Below are positions 6,696-9,300 of a stretch of 9,300 nucleotides of DNA, in pieces. The stretch lies in NCBI GenBank assembly GCA_903921945.1, contig CAIXSC010001072.1:1-9300 (forward strand). The letters are read 5' to 3'. The notes below the pieces were generated by a model, which was given only the letters and a program-made list of their open reading frames with translations, was not told the DNA's origin and did no database searches. A program made the position numbers and the translations under genes. The stretch's first letter is position 1. Each line of letters opens with the position of its first letter. The DNA is from an uncultured Planctomycetaceae bacterium. Lineage in GTDB: Bacteria; Planctomycetota; Planctomycetia; Pirellulales; Pirellulaceae.

Positions 6696-7094
6696 GAATG
6701 AGAACCTTTGATGATCGCGAATGAATGGAGAACGCGAACAGGAAGACGCCCCGTCGGGAACAGTGGCCGCACGGCGCGCGGGAATCATTCCGAGTCGGCG
6801 AACCGACTCAATCCGCAAACGCGACATGATCGACCGATGGCGGCGAGCGGAATTGCGAACCAGCCCGCCAATGAGGACAACGCGTGGGGAAGACACCCCT
6901 AGAGAATGCGGGTGAAGACGCGATCGGGCGGACTACGCCGAGTGCGTTGGAGCGCGTCACGTTCGCTGGAAGTTCAGGCCGCAACGTCGTTCCGCCCCAT
7001 CACTGGGCGACGACGAAACAACGCCTGGCCTACATCGAACGCTCTGCGATGCCTCGGAGATGCCATGCCTGAGCACGAAACCCCGCAGCGTGGC
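6696..7094. other. Leader/intergenic region upstream of DUF1559
   Basis: These 399 bases lie between the stop of the secreted-Cys-protein gene and the DUF1559 ATG, both on the minus strand. Open frames here lack recognisable protein character. It holds two adjacent dyads (6781-6809, listed separately) and a GC-rich partly paired segment around the preceding stop codon (7083-7103). I do not see a clear sigma-70-like promoter, although one is expected. The gap is long enough that the two genes need not be cotranscribed. Confidence 0.5.
6781..6809 (-). promoter_or_regulatory. UUCG-loop hairpin and dyad in the DUF1559 leader
   Basis: On the minus strand GAGTCGG-TTCG-CCGACTC (6809-6792) forms a perfect 7-bp stem with a UUCG loop. 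It is followed immediately by GGAAT-G-ATTCC (6791-6781), a second perfect dyad. They lie about 86-114 nt before the DUF1559 start. They could be an mRNA leader structure and an operator respectively. The structure is seen; the role is inference. Confidence 0.45.
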
Positions 7095-7655
7095 CTAACG
7101 CGGCGGTCGGAAGATGGCCGAAGGCCGGTTGATGGCTTGAGCGATCTCGAAGCCGAAGCCGCAGCGTCCAATGGTCGGCGATTCCATGGTTCGCTCAGCG
7201 GGAACGAGCGCCTCGGTGGTTCCCCACCCGACTAAGGTAACAACGGGGACGGTCGGCAGTTGCGGCTGTCTCTGACAGGCAGGGCCGCGACAAGGGCAAT
7301 CCGGCGATTCGGTGGGCGTCGAGTGCCTGCCGCCCAGCAGATTTCCCATGGCGACCCAAAACCAGGAATTGCTTTCCGAGACTCGATGGCGGGAAAGCTC
7401 GGCAGCCGGCCGTGCATGGCCCCGATCGGAGTCGACGCCGGCCATTCGCGATCCACGAAAATGGATGTAGCTGCCACACCCTGCATGAGCTTGGGAAGTG
7501 TCGAGGGCGGTGAACACCGCGATCGCCGTCGATAGCCCCACCCACAGAACCACAAACCGGCCACCCGCAACATGGGCGGCAGCGGCGCGAACCACCCCCG
7601 CCAGCGACGTGGCGCACCGTACTACGGCAGTGGATCGGAAGCTAACGTGGGTCAT
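7095..7655 (-). CDS. Small secreted cysteine-containing protein, unknown function
   Basis: Function not recognised. From the ATG at 7655 it has 186 residues. The first about 58 residues read as a long export leader: basic N-terminus, hydrophobic core (about 34-50), then a likely signal peptidase site SQAHA before GCGSYIHF. The mature chain would start near Gly59, with Cys60 next, and has a CPCRGPAC cluster (120-127) followed by a Pro/Val-rich stretch; another Cys is at 165. A short secreted protein with an early Cys and a Cys-x-Gly-Pro-x-Cys-like cluster fits a pattern I associate with planctomycete hypothetical proteins, but I cannot name a family. The frame stays open to an ATG at 7820, but those 55 extra residues would put non-leader sequence before the signal and overlap a candidate promoter. 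No strong ribosome binding site precedes 7655, so the start is uncertain. Confidence 0.6.
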   Translation of the reverse strand: MTHVSFRSTAVVRCATSLAGVVRAAAAHVAGGRFVVLWVGLSTAIAVFTALDTSQAHAGCGSYIHFRGSRMAGVDSDRGHARPAAELSRHRVSESNSWFWVAMGNLLGGRHSTPTESPDCPCRGPACQRQPQLPTVPVVTLVGWGTTEALVPAERTMESPTIGRCGFGFEIAQAINRPSAIFRPPR

Positions 7656-7715
7656 AGCGTTAAGTTCGGATGGAAGTCGCCACGCTCTCCAGTGAGGAAA
7701 TGTAGATGCCACGCA

Positions 7716-7751
7716 CGGAAACCGCAACGGAAACTCCGGCGGAAACGGCAA
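7716..7751. repeat. Three 12-nt iterons with CGGAAAC
   Basis: CGGAAACCGCAA (7716-7727), CGGAAACTCCGG (7728-7739) and CGGAAACGGCAA (7740-7751) are head-to-tail with an exact 12-nt period; the first and third differ at one base. They lie between the secreted Cys protein start (7655) and a candidate promoter (7792-7820). They could be regulator-binding iterons, or, if translation starts at 7820, code for three xxFP tetrapeptides (LPFP, PEFP, LRFP). Confidence 0.6.
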
Positions 7752-7791
7752 AGATCGGTCCTGCTGGCCGCAGTCTAGCCGCTGCCTGGAG

Positions 7792-7820
7792 AATATTCGG
7801 TTGACGGACCGTTGACGCAA
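7792..7820 (-). promoter_or_regulatory. Possible sigma-70-like promoter, secreted Cys protein
   Basis: On the minus strand TTGCGT (7820-7815) and AATATT (7797-7792) are separated by 17 nt. Matches to TTGACA/TATAAT are only 3/6 and 4/6, but the spacing is ideal and the AT-rich box stands out in GC-rich DNA. It would give a leader of about 130 nt to the ATG at 7655. Weak evidence. Confidence 0.25.
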
Positions 7821-7928
7821 ACTACCCTACCGTATGGGCTATGTCCAAGCCTGCGGTGACTGGGCGGTTTTCGAGAGGCCCGGTCGGATACGGGTTTGTC
7901 AGTGCGGATGCACGAGGAACGGGTCGCC

Positions 7929-8165
7929 ATGAATGAAGCTTCACGAGAGACGCTGGACGGATTGACGGACCGTCGCAACGCGGCGGCGAACAACTCGCCA
8001 GCGAACGAGGAGCGTCGTCAATTCGGTGGCAGCTACGACAAGCTGAGTCCAGCGGCTCGCGAGTTAGCGTTGGCGATCGACAACTACAAGATCGCGAACC
8101 ATCGCCGCTTCATCGACCACGAGGAGATGCTCCAAGTGATTCTCTCGTTGGGCTATCACAAGTAA
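7929..8165 (+). CDS. 78-aa planctomycete-type protein ending SLGYHK
   Basis: A 78-residue cytoplasmic protein with no signal peptide or membrane segment. The N-terminal third is polar and variable-looking (TDRRNAAANNSPANEE). From RRQFGGSYDKLSP onward it resembles a small protein type I associate with planctomycete genomes: LSPAARELALAIDNYKIANHRRFIDHEEMLQVILSLGYHK, probably two or three helices. The function is unknown to me. The ATG at 7929 is chosen because AGGAA (7915-7919) lies 9 nt upstream. In-frame TTG 7896, GTG 7902 and ATG 7908 would add 7-11 residues but lack comparable sites. It is divergent from the secreted Cys protein and convergent with the HTH-receiver regulator. The small size, basic RR/HRR segments and conserved tail would suit a nucleic-acid-binding or adaptor role, which is speculation. 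Confidence 0.8.
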   Translation: MNEASRETLDGLTDRRNAAANNSPANEERRQFGGSYDKLSPAARELALAIDNYKIANHRRFIDHEEMLQVILSLGYHK

Positions 8166-8180
8166 CTCGGCCCTGGTTTG

Positions 8181-8265
8181 CTGGGTCGAGCCCATCCGTG
8201 AATGGCATGCGGGGCGAGGCGAACCAAGTCGTGCTAAGAGTATCGCGAGTCTGGGCTCGATCCAG
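8181..8265. repeat. 14-bp inverted repeat after the 78-aa gene
   Basis: CTGGGTCGAGCCCA (8181-8194) pairs with TGGGCTCGATCCAG (8252-8265) along 14 positions, with one G-U wobble when transcribed rightward, enclosing 57 nt. It starts 15 nt after the stop codon of the 78-aa gene. It could be a structured 3' UTR or a small RNA; there is no T-tract. Confidence 0.45.
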
Positions 8266-8330
8266 GTGATAGTTCGGAGTGGCGGGTTGTCCGCATTGGC
8301 AGTGGCGGGTTTGTTTCGAGGAGAAAACGA

Positions 8331-8375
8331 AAAAAGGGACCCCGCAGCCCATGACGAGCTTCGAAGTCCCTTTTT
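8331..8375. terminator. Bidirectional intrinsic terminator
   Basis: AAAAAGGGAC (8331-8340) and GTCCCTTTTT (8366-8375) are exact reverse complements, so each strand has a GC-containing stem followed by a T-tract. The 25-nt loop contains the self-complementary CTTCGAAG-like core, which may shorten it. It lies between the convergent 78-aa gene (ends 8165) and HTH-receiver gene (ends 8463) and can end both transcripts. Confidence 0.7.
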
Positions 8376-8388
8376 CAGCGAACTGGGT

Positions 8389-8435
8389 CGCCCTTCACGG
8401 GCGTATAAGCGCCGGCGCGGGGTCTTCCGCGCCGG
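8389..8435. repeat. Two further hairpins in the convergent gap
   Basis: CGCCC-TTCAC-GGGCG (8389-8403) is followed by a strong CCGGCGCGG (8412-8420), loop GGTCTT, CCGCGCCGG (8427-8435) with nine perfect GC pairs. The latter begins 27 nt after the end of the HTH-receiver gene on the minus strand. With 8331-8375 they make three successive stem-loops, perhaps a tandem termination/3'-stability element. Confidence 0.55.
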
Positions 8436-8462
8436 TTTCAGGACCGCGTACCGCGAAGGGAA

Positions 8463-9035
8463 TTAGACCAATTCCTTTTTCGCGCCGATCAGGGTTCGAA
8501 GCCGTTCCGCCAGTAGTTTGGCGTCGAAAGGCTTCTTAAACGTTTCGTTGATGCTCGACCGGTCGTAGCTGAGCGGACTGCCATCGTCCGGCAACAACGC
8601 GATCAGAATTGTCTCGGCGAAGTCGGGATTGCGACGCAGGTTTTGGCAAATCTGCAGCGATTCGACTTTACCGATTGAAAAATCGCAGATGATGCAATCC
8701 GGATGGAAGCTTTCGGCTTGGATGCCGGCTTCGAATCCGCTTGCCGCGACTGCGACTTTGAACGACCGTTCCAGCGGCAGTTCCCGCTTGAGGTTCTCGA
8801 TGAGCACTTGGTCTTGTGCCACGATCAGCACTTTGGCCATAGCCTCATCTTCAAGATCCCCCAGCGGCATTCCGTGTTCCTTGAGGAACCGGATCAAGTA
8901 TTCCCGCGGGATCCGCCGGTCTTGGGAACCGGGAATCCGGTAGCCCTTGAGGCGGCCCGAATCGAACCACTTGCTCACCGTTCGCGGGGCTACTTTACAG
9001 ATCTTCGCGACCTGTCCAGTGGTGAAGACCTTCAT
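8463..9035 (-). CDS. HTH-receiver fusion regulator with degenerate receiver
   Basis: A 190-residue cytoplasmic protein. Residues about 3-54 form an excisionase/MerR-like helix-turn-helix: FTTGQVAKICKVAPRTVSKW, then a wing (GSQDRRIP, 36-43). Residues about 67-187 form a CheY-like receiver: strand AKVLIV (67-72), CIICDFSIG (114-122) with candidate phospho-Asp D118, ILIALL (143-148), and FKKPFD (166-171) with K168. The order is unusual, since most response regulators have the receiver first. Two normal receiver features are missing: the acidic pair after strand 1 is A73-Q74 instead of Asp/Glu, and the Thr/Ser after strand 4 is Leu148. So D118 may not be phosphorylated, and the receiver may act as a dimerisation or ligand/protein-sensing module. 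No histidine kinase gene is nearby. The ATG at 9035 has GGAG (9044-9047) 8 nt upstream. A dyad (9056-9066) upstream may be an operator. The domain calls are firm; the regulon is unknown. Confidence 0.9.
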   Translation of the reverse strand: MKVFTTGQVAKICKVAPRTVSKWFDSGRLKGYRIPGSQDRRIPREYLIRFLKEHGMPLGDLEDEAMAKVLIVAQDQVLIENLKRELPLERSFKVAVAASGFEAGIQAESFHPDCIICDFSIGKVESLQICQNLRRNPDFAETILIALLPDDGSPLSYDRSSINETFKKPFDAKLLAERLRTLIGAKKELV

Positions 9036-9055
9036 TACAAACTCTCCGTTTACTC

Positions 9056-9066
9056 ACTCATTGAGT
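9056..9066. promoter_or_regulatory. ACTCA-N-TGAGT dyad upstream of the regulator
   Basis: ACTCA-T-TGAGT is a perfect 5-bp dyad 20 nt before the HTH-receiver ATG and just upstream of its ribosome binding site. An extra ACTC copy adjoins it at 9052-9055. Its position suits an autoregulatory operator. No clear -35/-10 pair is visible nearby. Confidence 0.35.
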
Positions 9067-9108
9067 TTTCTTCGCTTGTCGCGATCGCTCGCTTCAAGCC
9101 TGTTGTCC

Positions 9109-9300
9109 CTATTCGCGTTCGACCGGGTGCGGTCCTTCGATCCGTCGTGCGGGCCTGTCGGCGCGAATTCTGGGTCGGGACTCGTTTTTCGCTTCTTCGG
9201 CCAGGATCAGTTCCATCTGGTTTCCAGCCTTAAGTATCTCATCGGCGCCATCCAAGTCCGTTAATTGGCAAAAATCCGCGAATGTGGCGTGCTCGTCGCA
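9109..9300 (-). CDS. C-terminal end of an unidentified gene (partial)
   Basis: A minus-strand frame is open from the right edge for 63 codons to a TAG at 9109-9111. No start is needed inside the window. The peptide has natural composition: an acidic, helix-prone segment (LTDLDGADEILKAGNQMELI, then LAEEAKNE) and a basic/Pro tail (RPRIRADRPARRIEGPHP). I do not recognise the family. If real, it lies 73 bp upstream of the HTH-receiver gene on the same strand and might be cotranscribed. The alternative is that this is leader DNA of the regulator that happens to be open. Confidence 0.45.
   Translation of the reverse strand, partial: CDEHATFADFCQLTDLDGADEILKAGNQMELILAEEAKNESRPRIRADRPARRIEGPHPVERE

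Noticed and set aside
6696..6896. N-terminal extension of the DUF1559 protein to 6896
   Set aside because: The ATG at 6695 has a spaced AAAGG and gives a normal prepilin leader; the extra 67 residues are Arg/Ser-rich, unlike the family, and cross two hairpins.
7656..7820. N-terminal extension of the secreted Cys protein to 7820
   Set aside because: It would bury the export signal behind 55 residues and overlaps a candidate promoter; kept only as an alternative because the 7655 start lacks a strong ribosome binding site.
8181..8200. GGGTCGAGCCC resembling a tRNA T-arm
   Set aside because: No acceptor, D or anticodon arms can be formed around it, and the T-loop is too short.
8266..8539. Two plus-strand open frames of 66 and 86 codons in the convergent gap
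   Set aside because: Both run through the terminator hairpins and into the antisense of the HTH-receiver gene, with no ribosome binding site and no protein-like pattern.
8838..8840. Internal ATG at Met66 of the regulator that could give a free receiver
   Set aside because: GAGG lies only 2 nt upstream, too close for efficient initiation; no other support.
8703..9264. Long plus-strand frames opposite the HTH-receiver gene
   Set aside because: They are antisense shadows of a clearly conserved regulator gene.

Overview
The window looks like a GC-rich planctomycete chromosome, probably Pirellulales-like. The evidence is the protein families present: a DUF1501 protein with a twin-arginine leader, a DUF1559 pilin-like protein ending in the planctomycetal H-X9-DG motif, a short lipoprotein encoded directly after it, a secreted ceramidase-family hydrolase, and a short C-terminal 'SLGYHK' protein of a type I associate with planctomycetes. 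No CRISPR array, tRNA, rRNA, transposase, phage or plasmid gene is visible.

Layout from left to right. Positions 1-228 are intergenic, with a 9-nt-period CTTCGTG repeat, a perfect palindrome and a likely terminator. A DUF1501 gene (229-1635, minus) is divergent from a neutral ceramidase-family gene (1952-3370, plus) across a 316-bp gap with no gene. The ceramidase gene converges on a three-gene minus-strand cluster, with a strong GC hairpin between them. In transcription order that cluster is DUF1559 (5697-6695), an overlapping lipoprotein (5231-5707) and a secreted two-domain AhpD/carboxymuconolactone-decarboxylase-like protein (3435-5171). Upstream lies a 399-bp leader with hairpins, then a minus-strand gene for a small secreted cysteine-containing protein (7095-7655). 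A 78-aa planctomycete-type protein is encoded on the plus strand (7929-8165). It converges on a minus-strand HTH-receiver regulator (8463-9035) across a 297-bp gap full of inverted repeats, including a bidirectional terminator. The right edge probably holds the C-terminus of one more minus-strand gene (9109 to beyond 9300), which has no start codon in the window.

Most products are predicted to be exported: Tat DUF1501, Sec ceramidase, Sec CMD protein, pilin-like DUF1559, lipoprotein and secreted Cys protein. The window therefore mainly encodes cell-envelope and periplasmic functions plus one cytoplasmic regulator. I see no clear new defence or mobile system. The most unusual items are the HTH plus degenerate receiver regulator, the CMD protein whose second domain has lost its CxxC/His residues behind a recently duplicated 48-bp linker repeat, and the set of non-coding hairpins and iterated motifs.
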